Shown here: positions 14,864-22,611 of the stretch, in pieces | How positions within the stretch are numbered: position 1 is the stretch's first letter | How the letters are laid out: every line of letters begins with the position of its first letter | Assembly: GCA_035546355.1 (NCBI GenBank) | Contig: DATKEH010000252.1 | Span: forward strand, 1 to 26,174 | DNA length: 26,174 nt | DNA from: DATKEH01 sp035546355 | GTDB lineage: Bacteria > Acidobacteriota > Thermoanaerobaculia > Multivoradales > JAIOJS01 | Direction: 5' to 3' | Notes under the pieces: model-generated | What the model was told of the DNA's origin: nothing | Seen by the model: only the letters and a program-made list of their open reading frames with translations | Database searches by the model: none | Translations under genes and position numbers: made by a program

Positions 14864-16948
14864 ATGCTCCAGGGGTCCAACTCGACTGGAGACGCCGCGA
14901 CCGTGGACGACCTCGTCGGGCAGCAGATCGGGCACCTTCGCATCCTGGCGCCGCTCGGGCAGGGCGGCATGGGGATGGTGTACGAGGCGCGCCACGAGAA
15001 GCTGGGGAGGCGGGTGGCGGTCAAGGTGCTCGGCGAGCGCGAGCGCTTCGACAGCGATGCACGCGGCCGCCTGCTGCGCGAGGCGCAGCTGCTGTCGCAG
15101 CTGTCGCACCCCAACATCTGCCTGATCCACGACTATCTCCAGGACGGCGAGAGGGACGTGGTGGTCCTCGAGCTGGTGCCGGGGCGCAGCCTGCGCCAGG
15201 CGATGGCGGCGGACGAGCTGGACGAGCCGGCCCGCCTCGCCGTCGCCGAACAGCTGCTGTCGGCGCTGGCAGCCGCGCACGGCGAGGGCATCGTGCACCG
15301 CGACCTGAAGCCCGAAAACGTGATGATCACCCCCGCCGGGCAGGTGAAGATCCTCGACTTCGGCCTCGCCCATCGCCCCGACGAGCAGCCGGTGACCGAG
15401 GGGCACCGCTCACACGCCGCGGGGGAGGATCTGCTGCCGGACGAAGGCACCGCCTTCCGCACCCGCATCGGCTGGGTCACCGGCACCGTCGACTACATGA
15501 GCCCCGAGCAGGCGCGGGGGGAGACGGCGACGCCGGCGAGCGACATCTACTCCCTGGGCCTGCTGCTGCAGGAGCTCCTGACCGGCGTCACCCCCGGCCG
15601 CCGCGGCTCCATCCCGGAGCAGCTGGAACAGGCGATGTTCGGGCGCACGCAGCCGGTCGAGGGCATCGATCCCGACCTCGCGGTGCTGGTCGAGAGGATG
15701 AAGTCGCCGTCGTCCGGCAGTCGCCCGTCGGCGCCGGACGCCCTCGAACGGCTGCGCTGGATCCGCGGCAAGCGGCGCCGGCGGCTGCAGCGGCTGCTGG
15801 CGACGGCGGCCGTCGCCGCGCTTGCCCTGCTGGCGGCGGGGCTCGCCTGGCAGGCCTACCGCGCCCAACGGGCGGCCGCCGAGGCCGAGAGGGCCTGGGC
15901 CGAGGCGGAGGGGTTGAGCGCCTTCATGTTGGAGGACCTGATGGAGCGTCTGCGCCCCCTGGGGCGGCTGGACCTGCTCGACAGGGTGGCGGACGAGGCG
16001 CAGCGCTACTACCAGGACATCCCCGCCGAGCTGCGCTCGAGCGAGCGCCAGTACCGCCACGGGCTGGCGCTGCGCACCATCGGCCACGTGCTCGAGCTCG
16101 AAGGGCGCTGGGGGGACGCGGAGGCGACCTACCGGCGGGTGCTGGCGTTGGCCCAGGAGCTGGCCGCCGAGGAGCCGGCGCCCGCGCTCTACGTCGACGC
16201 CCTGCGCCAAGCGTGGGACGACCTCGGCGACGTGCTGCTCGAGCAGGGGCGGCTCGCCGAAGCCGAGGTGGCGTTTCGCCAGGCCCTCGACCTCGGTCAG
16301 CAGCTGGCCGCCGAGCGGCCGCAGGACGTGACGGCGCAGGGGGCCCTCGCCGACGCCTGGGACGATCTCGGCGGCCTCTACCAGCGCCGGGGCGACCCGC
16401 ATCGCGCCATGGACGCCTACGAAGAGTCGCTGGCCATGGCGCGCCGCCTCGTCGGCCGCGATCCGGGCAATCCCAACTGGGACAGCATGCTGGCGCGCAG
16501 CTACCACCGGATCGGCACCGTCCACGAGGGGGACGGCGACCTGCCGCTCGCCCGGGCGGCATTCGACGAGGCGCTGCGCATCGACCGCGAGATCGTGGTC
16601 CGCCACCCCGCCGATGCCGAGCACCTGATGAACCTCTCCCAGGCCCTCCACGACGTCGCCAGGGTGCGCCGGGCGGCGGGCGACGCGGCCGCGGCCGCCG
16701 CTGCGCTGCAGGAGGCGGTGGCCCTCGACGCGCGCCTGGTCGAGCGGGACCCGACCAACGCCCGCTGGCGCTCCTCCCTGGGGCGCGGCCATCTCGCCCG
16801 CGGCGACCTGCTGGCGGCTCAGGGTCGAGGCGAGGAGGCGCGGGCGGCGTGGTCCGAGGCGCGCTCGGTGCTGGCGCCGCTGTCGGCCACCTCGTACCGC
16901 CAGGAGTACGAGCACGCCGTCGCGCGCCTGGGGGCGGCCGACCCCTAG
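14864..16948 (+). CDS. Transmembrane Ser/Thr protein kinase (Pkn2 type) with TPR-like sensor tail
   Basis: With the ATG at 14864 the protein has 694 residues. A GTG at 14903, preceded by GGAG, would remove 13 residues and may be the real start, because the upstream TATGCT (14863-14868) looks like a -10. All kinase landmarks are present: GQGGMGMVYEA, Lys54 in VAVKVL, HRDLKPENVM (H145-D147), DFGL (D165) and GTVDYMSPEQ. The activation segment, about 45 residues from DFG to SPEQ, is longer than usual because of an acidic insert. A single transmembrane helix lies near 309-332. The extracytoplasmic tail has TPR-like helical repeats (GDAEATYRRVLALAQEL, EAEVAFRQALDLGQQL, AMDAYEESLAMARRL). This layout indicates a membrane kinase that senses an outside or protein signal. 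The substrate is unknown. Confidence 0.93.
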   Translation: MLQGSNSTGDAATVDDLVGQQIGHLRILAPLGQGGMGMVYEARHEKLGRRVAVKVLGERERFDSDARGRLLREAQLLSQLSHPNICLIHDYLQDGERDVVVLELVPGRSLRQAMAADELDEPARLAVAEQLLSALAAAHGEGIVHRDLKPENVMITPAGQVKILDFGLAHRPDEQPVTEGHRSHAAGEDLLPDEGTAFRTRIGWVTGTVDYMSPEQARGETATPASDIYSLGLLLQELLTGVTPGRRGSIPEQLEQAMFGRTQPVEGIDPDLAVLVERMKSPSSGSRPSAPDALERLRWIRGKRRRRLQRLLATAAVAALALLAAGLAWQAYRAQRAAAEAERAWAEAEGLSAFMLEDLMERLRPLGRLDLLDRVADEAQRYYQDIPAELRSSERQYRHGLALRTIGHVLELEGRWGDAEATYRRVLALAQELAAEEPAPALYVDALRQAWDDLGDVLLEQGRLAEAEVAFRQALDLGQQLAAERPQDVTAQGALADAWDDLGGLYQRRGDPHRAMDAYEESLAMARRLVGRDPGNPNWDSMLARSYHRIGTVHEGDGDLPLARAAFDEALRIDREIVVRHPADAEHLMNLSQALHDVARVRRAAGDAAAAAAALQEAVALDARLVERDPTNARWRSSLGRGHLARGDLLAAQGRGEEARAAWSEARSVLAPLSATSYRQEYEHAVARLGAADP

Positions 16949-16964
16949 GGAGGGGCGACGGCGG

Positions 16965-17483
16965 CTACCGCCGCCTGAGCAGCGGCACCGCGAAGGCCGA
17001 CAGCAGGGCCGCCATCAGCACCAGGCCCGCGAGGTTCAGGGTCGGGATCTCGAGCACCGACGCCGGCGCCACCGCGAAGCAGTAGTTGGTCTGTTCGAAA
17101 CACGCCTGGTGATCGCGAATGTAGGCCGAGTAGTAGCAGCCCTCTTCTCCACAGTCGGCGTTGGTGCCGAAGACGAAGCCCTCGGGCTGCGGGACGCCGG
17201 TCTCGGGATGGCAGTACTGCGTGTCGCCCCACCCGTCGAGCCAGGCGAGGTTGTCGATGGTCTCGAGCTCGGTCGAGCAGGCGTAGTTGGCCGCGCTGCC
17301 GCCGAAGACCTCGGCGCACGCCTGCAGGCACGAGAGGGGGACGGCGCCGCCGTCGTCGTCCCACCCCGGGCCATCCCCGAGCTCGTAGGAGCCGACGAAC
17401 CCGGGCGCCTGCGCCAGCGCCGCACCGCCACAAAGGGACAGGACCGCGACCACGACCGCCGCTCTCCTCGAGATGCTCACCAT
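16965..17483 (-). CDS. Secreted Cys-rich protein with IPTL-type C-terminal sorting tail
   Basis: This 172-residue protein starts at ATG 17483, with AGGAGA 7 nt upstream. An Arg-bearing signal peptide (MVSISRRAAVVVAVLSLCGG, cleavage near AQA at residue 26) is followed by a mature domain with eight cysteines, acidic and aromatic residues (GDGPGWDDDGG, YCHPETGVPQPEGFVFG). The last 27 residues are IPTLNLAG, a hydrophobic helix and a final LLRRR. This matches the IPTL/PEP-CTERM tripartite tail that is cut by exosortase-type enzymes for surface sorting. No exosortase gene is in the window. The mature domain is not one I recognise; paired cysteines suggest disulfides. It is convergent with the kinase gene and has its own sigma70-like promoter. 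Confidence 0.85.
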   Translation of the reverse strand: MVSISRRAAVVVAVLSLCGGAALAQAPGFVGSYELGDGPGWDDDGGAVPLSCLQACAEVFGGSAANYACSTELETIDNLAWLDGWGDTQYCHPETGVPQPEGFVFGTNADCGEEGCYYSAYIRDHQACFEQTNYCFAVAPASVLEIPTLNLAGLVLMAALLSAFAVPLLRRR

Positions 17484-17555
17484 CGCGCGTTCTCCTGATG
17501 TCCAAGTCGCTGGGCCGAGTCGTACGGGAGCCGACGGAAGCGCTGTTCCGGCGGG

Positions 17556-17585
17556 AACGTAGCAGAGTCCCTCGGCGAATGTCAA
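17556..17585 (-). promoter_or_regulatory. Sigma70-like promoter of the IPTL-tail gene, with overlapping inverted repeat
   Basis: On the minus strand TTGACA (17585-17580) is a perfect -35. An 18-nt spacer and an extended TGCTACGTT -10 (TACGTT 17561-17556) follow. This predicts a leader of about 65 nt to the ATG at 17483. GTTCC-GGCG-GGAAC (17545-17558) overlaps the -10 and start point and could be a repressor site. Confidence 0.6.
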
Positions 17586-17639
17586 CGGCGCGTCGCCCGG
17601 CGCCGCTCGCGGAGGGCCGGATCTCTCCGCCGCTGCTGC

Positions 17640-17645
17640 TAGGCT
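17640..17645 (+). promoter_or_regulatory. -10-like TAGGCT before the GT-C-like membrane protein gene
   Basis: TAGGCT ends 10 nt before the GTG at 17656, with no Shine-Dalgarno. It is identical to the hexamer before the restriction gene. Confidence 0.35.
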
Positions 17646-17655
17646 CCTCCGCACC

Positions 17656-19248
17656 GTGGACGCGCGCGCCGAGCTGTGGCTCAAGGGGGGCCTGTCGCTG
17701 CTCGCCCTCGCGCTGGTGCTGTGGCGCGAGCTGCGCCCCGGGCGCCTCGCGGCCCGCCAGGCCGGGCCGGCGCTGGCGCTGATGGCGGCGATCGCCGCCG
17801 GCGCCTACTACAACTTCGGCGGCTTCCACGGCGCCGGCTACGTGCACCACTGGGAGCAGTTCCACTACTACCTGGGGTCGAAGTACTTCCCCGAGCTCGG
17901 CTACGACGGCCTCTATCTGGCGTCGGTGGCGGCGCAGCGCCAGACCGCGCCCGAGCTGCCGCCGCCGCCGCACCTGCGCGATCTCGCGACCAACCGCGTG
18001 CTGTCGACCGCGTCGCTGTGGCAGGAGATCCAGGCGGTCGAGCGGCGGTTCACCCCCGAGCGCTGGGCGGCGTTCGCCGCCGACCACCACCACTTCCTGA
18101 CCGCCAACCGGCTCGAGTACCTGAACCGGATCCGCAAGGACCACGGCTACAACCCCTCGCCGGCGTGGACCTTCGTCGCCCGTCTCGGCGTGGCCTGGCT
18201 GCCGGCGTCGGGACCGAACCTGGCGCTGCTCGGCTGGATCGACCCGCTGCTGCTGGCGGTGGCCTTCGGCTACCCCTTCCGCACCTTCGGCGCCCGTGTG
18301 GGATGCGAGGCGCTGATCCTCTTCGGGCTCGGCTACGCCTGGCGCTTCGACTGGGTCGGCGGCGCCTTCCTGCGCCAGGACTGGCTCGCCGCCTTCCTGG
18401 TGGGCATCTGCATGCTGCGCCGCCAGCGTCACGCCGGCGCCGGGGCGCTGTTCGCCTACGGCGCGCTGGTGCGGATCTTCCCGCTGGCCTTCCTGCTCGG
18501 CCCGGCGGTGGTCGGGCTGCGCGATCTGCTGCGCCGGCGCTCGCCGCGCTGGGCCTTCCGCTTCGCCGGCGGCTTCCTGCTGGCGGCGGTGGTCGGGGCC
18601 GGCGCCGGCGCGCTGACCGGCCGCGGCGCGGCCGCCTGGGCGGAGTTCGCCCGCAACACCGCCCAGCACCGGGAGACCTGGCTGACCAACAACGTCGGCC
18701 TCGGGAACCTGCTGCTCTACGACCGCCAGACGATGGAGCGACGGCTGGTCGACTGGTCGCTGGCCGAGCCCTGGCTGGTGTGGCAGGAGGTGATGAACGA
18801 GCGCCGGGACGAGCGCCGGGCGTGGATCGCCGCCGCCGCCGGGCTGTCGCTGCTGCTGGTCGCCGCCGCCGCGTGGCGCAGCGATCCCGCCGAGGCCGCC
18901 GCGCTCGGCCCGGCGGCGGCGTTCGCCGTCGGGCTGCTGACCTGCTACTACTGGGTGATGCTGGTGGCGGTGGCGTTGCGCCCGCCGCGCTGGGGCGTGC
19001 CGGCGCTGCTGGCGCTCAACGCCGGCCTGTACGCGGTGGCATTGGCGACCCCGTCCTTCGAGGCCATCTACGGGTCGATGTCCTGGGGGCTCGCCCTGTT
19101 CTTCGTCGCCTGGACGGTGGCCGGGTGGATCGGCGGGCGGGCACTGAGGCCCGCCCCTACGACCGAAGGTGAGGCGGTCGACGAAGGTCGTAGGGGCCGC
19201 CCTCCGCGGCGGCCCGCTGTTAAGACAACGCGGGGGGTCGCGTACTAG
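17656..19248 (+). CDS. Polytopic membrane protein, GT-C glycosyltransferase-like (GT87/DUF2029 style)
   Basis: This 530-residue inner-membrane protein starts at GTG 17656 and has roughly nine or ten hydrophobic helices. Between the first helices lies a large loop with charged and aromatic motifs (YVHHWEQFHYYLGSKYFPEL and GYDGLY). This position and composition match the catalytic first loop of GT-C transferases that use polyprenyl-phosphate sugars, such as GT87 mannosyltransferases. The second part has QDWLAAFLVGICML and FAYGALVRIFPLAFLLGPAV, typical of this group. Activity and sugar are inferred, not shown. The last 35 residues or so (after WIGG, rich in Arg/Pro) are encoded by an inverted pair of hairpin repeats, so the original C-terminus was probably shorter. 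The stop lies in the Shine-Dalgarno of the sigma factor gene. Confidence 0.75.
   Translation: MDARAELWLKGGLSLLALALVLWRELRPGRLAARQAGPALALMAAIAAGAYYNFGGFHGAGYVHHWEQFHYYLGSKYFPELGYDGLYLASVAAQRQTAPELPPPPHLRDLATNRVLSTASLWQEIQAVERRFTPERWAAFAADHHHFLTANRLEYLNRIRKDHGYNPSPAWTFVARLGVAWLPASGPNLALLGWIDPLLLAVAFGYPFRTFGARVGCEALILFGLGYAWRFDWVGGAFLRQDWLAAFLVGICMLRRQRHAGAGALFAYGALVRIFPLAFLLGPAVVGLRDLLRRRSPRWAFRFAGGFLLAAVVGAGAGALTGRGAAAWAEFARNTAQHRETWLTNNVGLGNLLLYDRQTMERRLVDWSLAEPWLVWQEVMNERRDERRAWIAAAAGLSLLLVAAAAWRSDPAEAAALGPAAAFAVGLLTCYYWVMLVAVALRPPRWGVPALLALNAGLYAVALATPSFEAIYGSMSWGLALFFVAWTVAGWIGGRALRPAPTTEGEAVDEGRRGRPPRRPAVKTTRGVAY
19135..19215. repeat. GTCGTAGGGGC hairpin repeat, head-to-head pair inside a coding end
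   Basis: Hairpin one has 8-bp arms at 19135-19142 and 19149-19156. Hairpin two has 8-bp arms at 19194-19201 and 19208-19215 with loop CTCCGC. Between them CCCCTACGACC (19154-19164) and GGTCGTAGGGG (19186-19196) form a perfect 11-bp inverted repeat around a 21-nt spacer. The whole cluster is translated as the tail of the upstream membrane protein. Confidence 0.8.
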
Positions 19249-19258
19249 GAGTAAGGAC

Positions 19259-19828
19259 ATGGAGGACGAGGTGCCCCTGGCAATGCAAACCCACACCCCG
19301 ACGCCCGCTCCCGGGCCGCCGCCGCAGAGGCTGGAGGCGCTGTTCCAGGAGCACGGGCGGTCCGTCTTCCGCACCGCGCTACGGGTCACCGGCAGCGAGA
19401 GCGACGCGGAGGACGTGGTGCAGACGGTCTTCCTGCGCCTGCTCGACGGCGGCCACCTGGCCACCCTCGAGGAGGAGGCGGGAGGCTACCTGCGGCGGGC
19501 GGCGTCCAACGCCGCGCTCGACGTCTTGCGCCGCCGCAAGACCAGCCGCGCCGTACCGCTGGAGGGGGCGCCGCAGCTCCCCGACGATCGCGCCACCGCC
19601 GAGCGGCTGCTGGAGAGCCGGAGGCTGCGCGACGCGCTGCGCCGGGGCCTCGGCGAGCTCAACGAGCGCGGCGCCGAGGTCTTCACCCTGCGCCATATCG
19701 AGGGCCTCTCCAACGGCGAGATCGCCGAGCTGCTGGGCACCTCGGCGGCGGTGGTGGCGGTGACGCTCCACCGCGCGCGGCGCACCCTCCAGAAGCACAT
19801 GCGGGAGCTAGCAGGAGACGTACGATGA
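19259..19828 (+). CDS. ECF-type RNA polymerase sigma factor
   Basis: This 189-residue two-domain sigma factor has region 2 at about residues 20-90 (LFQEHGRSVFRTALRVTGSE, DAEDVVQTVFLRLL). Region 4 is at about 130-180 (RGAEVFTLRHIEGLSNGEIA, ELLGTSAAVVAVTLHRARR). No region 3 is present, as expected for ECF members. The start at ATG 19259 is chosen for AGGAG at 19247-19251, 7 nt upstream; the frame is open further but runs through the repeat cluster. The stop overlaps the next start as ATGA, so the zinc-finger regulator downstream is probably its anti-sigma factor. A weak promoter candidate is TTAAGA (19220) with GTACTA (19242), 16 nt apart. Confidence 0.92.
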   Translation: MEDEVPLAMQTHTPTPAPGPPPQRLEALFQEHGRSVFRTALRVTGSESDAEDVVQTVFLRLLDGGHLATLEEEAGGYLRRAASNAALDVLRRRKTSRAVPLEGAPQLPDDRATAERLLESRRLRDALRRGLGELNERGAEVFTLRHIEGLSNGEIAELLGTSAAVVAVTLHRARRTLQKHMRELAGDVR

Positions 19829-22431
19829 GCCAGCACACGCGATACGACGACCAGCCGATCGACAGGGCCTGCGACGAGATCCGCGGCGAGGCCGCCGGGC
19901 TCGACGCACGGCGGGAGGAGGCCGCCCTGGAGCGGGCGTGGGAGGGCATCCGCAGGGCCGCCGCCGCCGCCGGCCCGGGGACGGTGCTGAACTGCTCCGA
20001 CATCCAGGCCCTGCTGCCGGCGTATCTCGAGGGGCGCCTCGAGGGCGAGCGCTCCCTCCTGGTCGAGGACCATTCCCGCTCCTGCATCGCCTGCCGCCGC
20101 GAGCTGCGCCGGCTGCGTCTGGGGGCCCATCAGCGCCTCGCCGGCGGTACCGTCGAGCGCTCGCGCTCGCGCTGGAAGTGGGGCCTCGCCGCCGCGGCGC
20201 TGCTCGCCCTCGGGCTGACGCAGGCCTGGGTGGTCTGGCGCTACTGGCCGAGCGGCGACGGCGCCGGGGCCATGATGCGGGTCGTCGAAGGGGCGCTGTT
20301 CACGGTCTCCAGCGACTCCGCGGGGAGCTTCTCGGCCGGCGCCGAGATCCCCTACGGACAGGAGGTGGTGACGCCGCGCGGCAGCGGAGCGGTGGTGCAG
20401 CTGCACGACGGCTCGCGGGTCGAGCTGCGGGAGCGCTCGCGCTTCGCGGTGACCCGCAACCGGGCGGGCACGACCATCGACCTCGAAGGCGGCAACCTGG
20501 TCGTCGAGGCGGCGGATCAGCGCGACGGCAAGCTCTACGTCGACACCGGCGAGGTCGTCGTCTCCGTCGAGGGGACGGTGTTCAGCGTCAACGCCGGCAC
20601 CAAGGGCTCGCGCGTCTCGGTGTTCGAGGGCGAGGTGCACGTGGATCAGCGCGGCCGGCGGCTGGCGGTGCTGCGTCCCGGCGACCAGGTGACGAGCAAC
20701 CCGGCGCTGGCGACGGTGCCGCTGGCCGAGGAAGTGGCCTGGAGCCCCAACCAGGAGAGGTACCTGGCGCTGCTGCGCGCGGTGGTGGCGCTGGAGGACG
20801 AGCTGCGGTCGGTTCCGTTGCCCGGCCTCCGCTACGGCTCCGACCTGCTCGCCAGCATGCCCCGGGGAACGGTGCTGTACGTCACGCTGCCCAACCTCTC
20901 CGGCTCGCTGCAGGAGAGCCTGGCGCGGGTCGAGGAGCGGGTGGCGGAGAACGCGCTGCTCGCCGAGTGGTGGCAGAGCGAGGAGGCGCTGGGGCGCCTG
21001 CAGGAGGTGCTGGCGCGCCTGGCCGTGCTCGGCGAGACGCTGGGCGAGGAGGTGGTGCTCGCCGGCTGGCTCGACGGCAGCGACGAGCTGGTGGGGCCGG
21101 TGGCGGTGGCGCAGGTGCTCGACCCGGCAGGCTTCCGCCTGCGGCTCGACGAGCAGCTCGCCGAGCTCGCCGGCGAGTGGGGCGAGGGCGCCACCATCCA
21201 CGTGGTCAGCGACCCGGCCGCCGCCAGCGGCGGCGGCGAGGGGCTGTGGATCTGGCCCGGCGACGAGCACGTGGTCGCCGCCATCGACGCGGCGCCGCTG
21301 CAGGCGATGGGGGCCGCGCTGGCCAGCGGCGGGGCCGGGTTCGCCGACGAGCCCTTCCACGCCACGCTGGCGAGCCGCTACCAGGACGGCGTCGACACCC
21401 TGATCGCCGTCGACCTCGGCAGCTGGGTGCTGAGCGGCAAGAGCGCCGACGAGATGGCCCGGCTCGAGCGGCTCGGAGTCGCCGACGTCGAGCACCTGGT
21501 CATCGAGCAGTGGGTGGACGGGGACACCACGCGGCGGCACGCGGTGCTGTCGTTCACCGAGGCTCGTCGCGGCATCGCCTCCTGGCTGGCCGCGCCGGCG
21601 CCGATGGGCAGCCTCGGCTTCGTCGGCCCCGATGCGGCGACCGCGGCGGCCTTCGTCTTCAAGGAGCCGGCGGCGCTGTTCGCCGACCTGATGGGGGCGC
21701 TGACCGCCGAAGAGCGGGAGGACGTGCTGGTCGATCTCGCCGAGTTCGAGCGCGAGCAGGGTATCGACCTGCAGGCCGACCTGTTCACCAACCTCGGCGG
21801 CGAGATCGCCTTCGCCCTCGACGGGCCGCTGGCCCCGGAGCCGGCGTGGAAGGTGGTGGTGGAGGTCTACGACCCGGTGCGGCTGCAGATCGGCCTCGAG
21901 CAGCTCTTCGCCCAGCTCGACGCCAAGGTGCGCGACCTCGGCGAGGGCACGGTGGTGGTCAGCGAGGAGTCGCTGCCGGCCGGCACCGCCTGGCGGGTGC
22001 GGCGCGAGAAGCCCGACGGCATGCCCTTCGAGGCCTGGTACACCTTCGCCGACGGCTATCTGGTGGCGACGCCGAGCGCGGCGCTGCTCGACCGCGCGCT
22101 GCGCTATCGCGCCAGCGAGCACAACCTGCTGCACTCGTCGCGGCTGCGGGCGATGCTGCCGGCGGACGCCCAGGTCAACCTGTCGGCGCTGTGGTACCAG
22201 GACTTCTCGGCGGTGGCGCAGCCGCTGGCCGAGATCCTCGGCAGCGGGGCGCTGGCGGAGGGCCTGCCCGAGGAGATGCGCGCCGCCATGCAGGGGTTGA
22301 GCGAGGGGTTCGGGCCGAGCCTGGCCTACGCCTACGGCGAGGACGACCGGATCCTGCTGGCGACCTCCAGCAGCTACGACCCGCTCGGCCTGGTCAAACT
22401 GCTGCTGCTCAAGGGCATGGCGGGCGGGTGA
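19825..22431 (+). CDS. Zinc-finger anti-sigma / FecR-domain / DUF3352-like membrane protein
   Basis: This 868-residue protein is translated from an ATG overlapping the sigma factor stop. Residues 1-100 hold a putative zinc-finger anti-sigma domain with C57, H83, C87 and C90 (the H-x3-C-x2-C pattern in DHSRSCIAC). A single transmembrane helix lies at about 119-141. The next 130 residues are a FecR-type domain (GQEVVTPRGSGAVVQLHDGS, VSVEGTVFSVNAGTKGSRVS, VFEGEVHV). From about residue 330 to the end is a large extracytoplasmic region resembling DUF3352 (PRGTVLYVTLPNLSGSLQES, AALFADLMGALTAEERED). The cytoplasmic finger should hold the sigma factor, and the outer part should sense a signal. The fusion of all three parts in one chain is notable. 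The signal is unknown. Confidence 0.85.
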   Translation: MSQHTRYDDQPIDRACDEIRGEAAGLDARREEAALERAWEGIRRAAAAAGPGTVLNCSDIQALLPAYLEGRLEGERSLLVEDHSRSCIACRRELRRLRLGAHQRLAGGTVERSRSRWKWGLAAAALLALGLTQAWVVWRYWPSGDGAGAMMRVVEGALFTVSSDSAGSFSAGAEIPYGQEVVTPRGSGAVVQLHDGSRVELRERSRFAVTRNRAGTTIDLEGGNLVVEAADQRDGKLYVDTGEVVVSVEGTVFSVNAGTKGSRVSVFEGEVHVDQRGRRLAVLRPGDQVTSNPALATVPLAEEVAWSPNQERYLALLRAVVALEDELRSVPLPGLRYGSDLLASMPRGTVLYVTLPNLSGSLQESLARVEERVAENALLAEWWQSEEALGRLQEVLARLAVLGETLGEEVVLAGWLDGSDELVGPVAVAQVLDPAGFRLRLDEQLAELAGEWGEGATIHVVSDPAAASGGGEGLWIWPGDEHVVAAIDAAPLQAMGAALASGGAGFADEPFHATLASRYQDGVDTLIAVDLGSWVLSGKSADEMARLERLGVADVEHLVIEQWVDGDTTRRHAVLSFTEARRGIASWLAAPAPMGSLGFVGPDAATAAAFVFKEPAALFADLMGALTAEEREDVLVDLAEFEREQGIDLQADLFTNLGGEIAFALDGPLAPEPAWKVVVEVYDPVRLQIGLEQLFAQLDAKVRDLGEGTVVVSEESLPAGTAWRVRREKPDGMPFEAWYTFADGYLVATPSAALLDRALRYRASEHNLLHSSRLRAMLPADAQVNLSALWYQDFSAVAQPLAEILGSGALAEGLPEEMRAAMQGLSEGFGPSLAYAYGEDDRILLATSSSYDPLGLVKLLLLKGMAGG

Positions 22432-22448
22432 GGGTCGGGGCGGGCGGC

Positions 22449-22556
22449 GGTCGTGAGGGCCTCTGCGCCGGCCCTCACGGGCGGGGACGGAGCCCCCGCC
22501 CCTACGACGGCGCGGAACCCTGCTGCGGTCGTAGGGGCCGGCCTCTGCGCCGGCCC
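22449..22556. repeat. GTCGTAGGGGC hairpin repeat, three-hairpin cluster
   Basis: Three perfect hairpins lie side by side in the gap before the ABC operon. Arms are 22452-22461/22470-22479 (10 bp), 22479-22486/22494-22501 (8 bp) and 22535-22541/22550-22556 (7 bp). CCCCTACGAC (22499-22508) and GTCGTAGGGG (22528-22537) are an inverted pair. A 17-nt stretch starting GGCCTCTGCGCC is identical at 22458 and 22540. It may also act as a transcription barrier after the anti-sigma gene. Confidence 0.8.
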
Positions 22557-22599
22557 GGGGCGGGGGGACGACCCGCGACTCTTTCCGCCGCCCGCCCCG

Positions 22600-22605
22600 T
22601 AAGGT
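22600..22605 (+). promoter_or_regulatory. -10-like TAAGGT before the ABC operon
   Basis: TAAGGT ends 6 nt before the ATG at 22612, with no Shine-Dalgarno. This is the expected spacing for a leaderless message. Confidence 0.4.
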
Positions 22606-22611
22606 AGCTTC

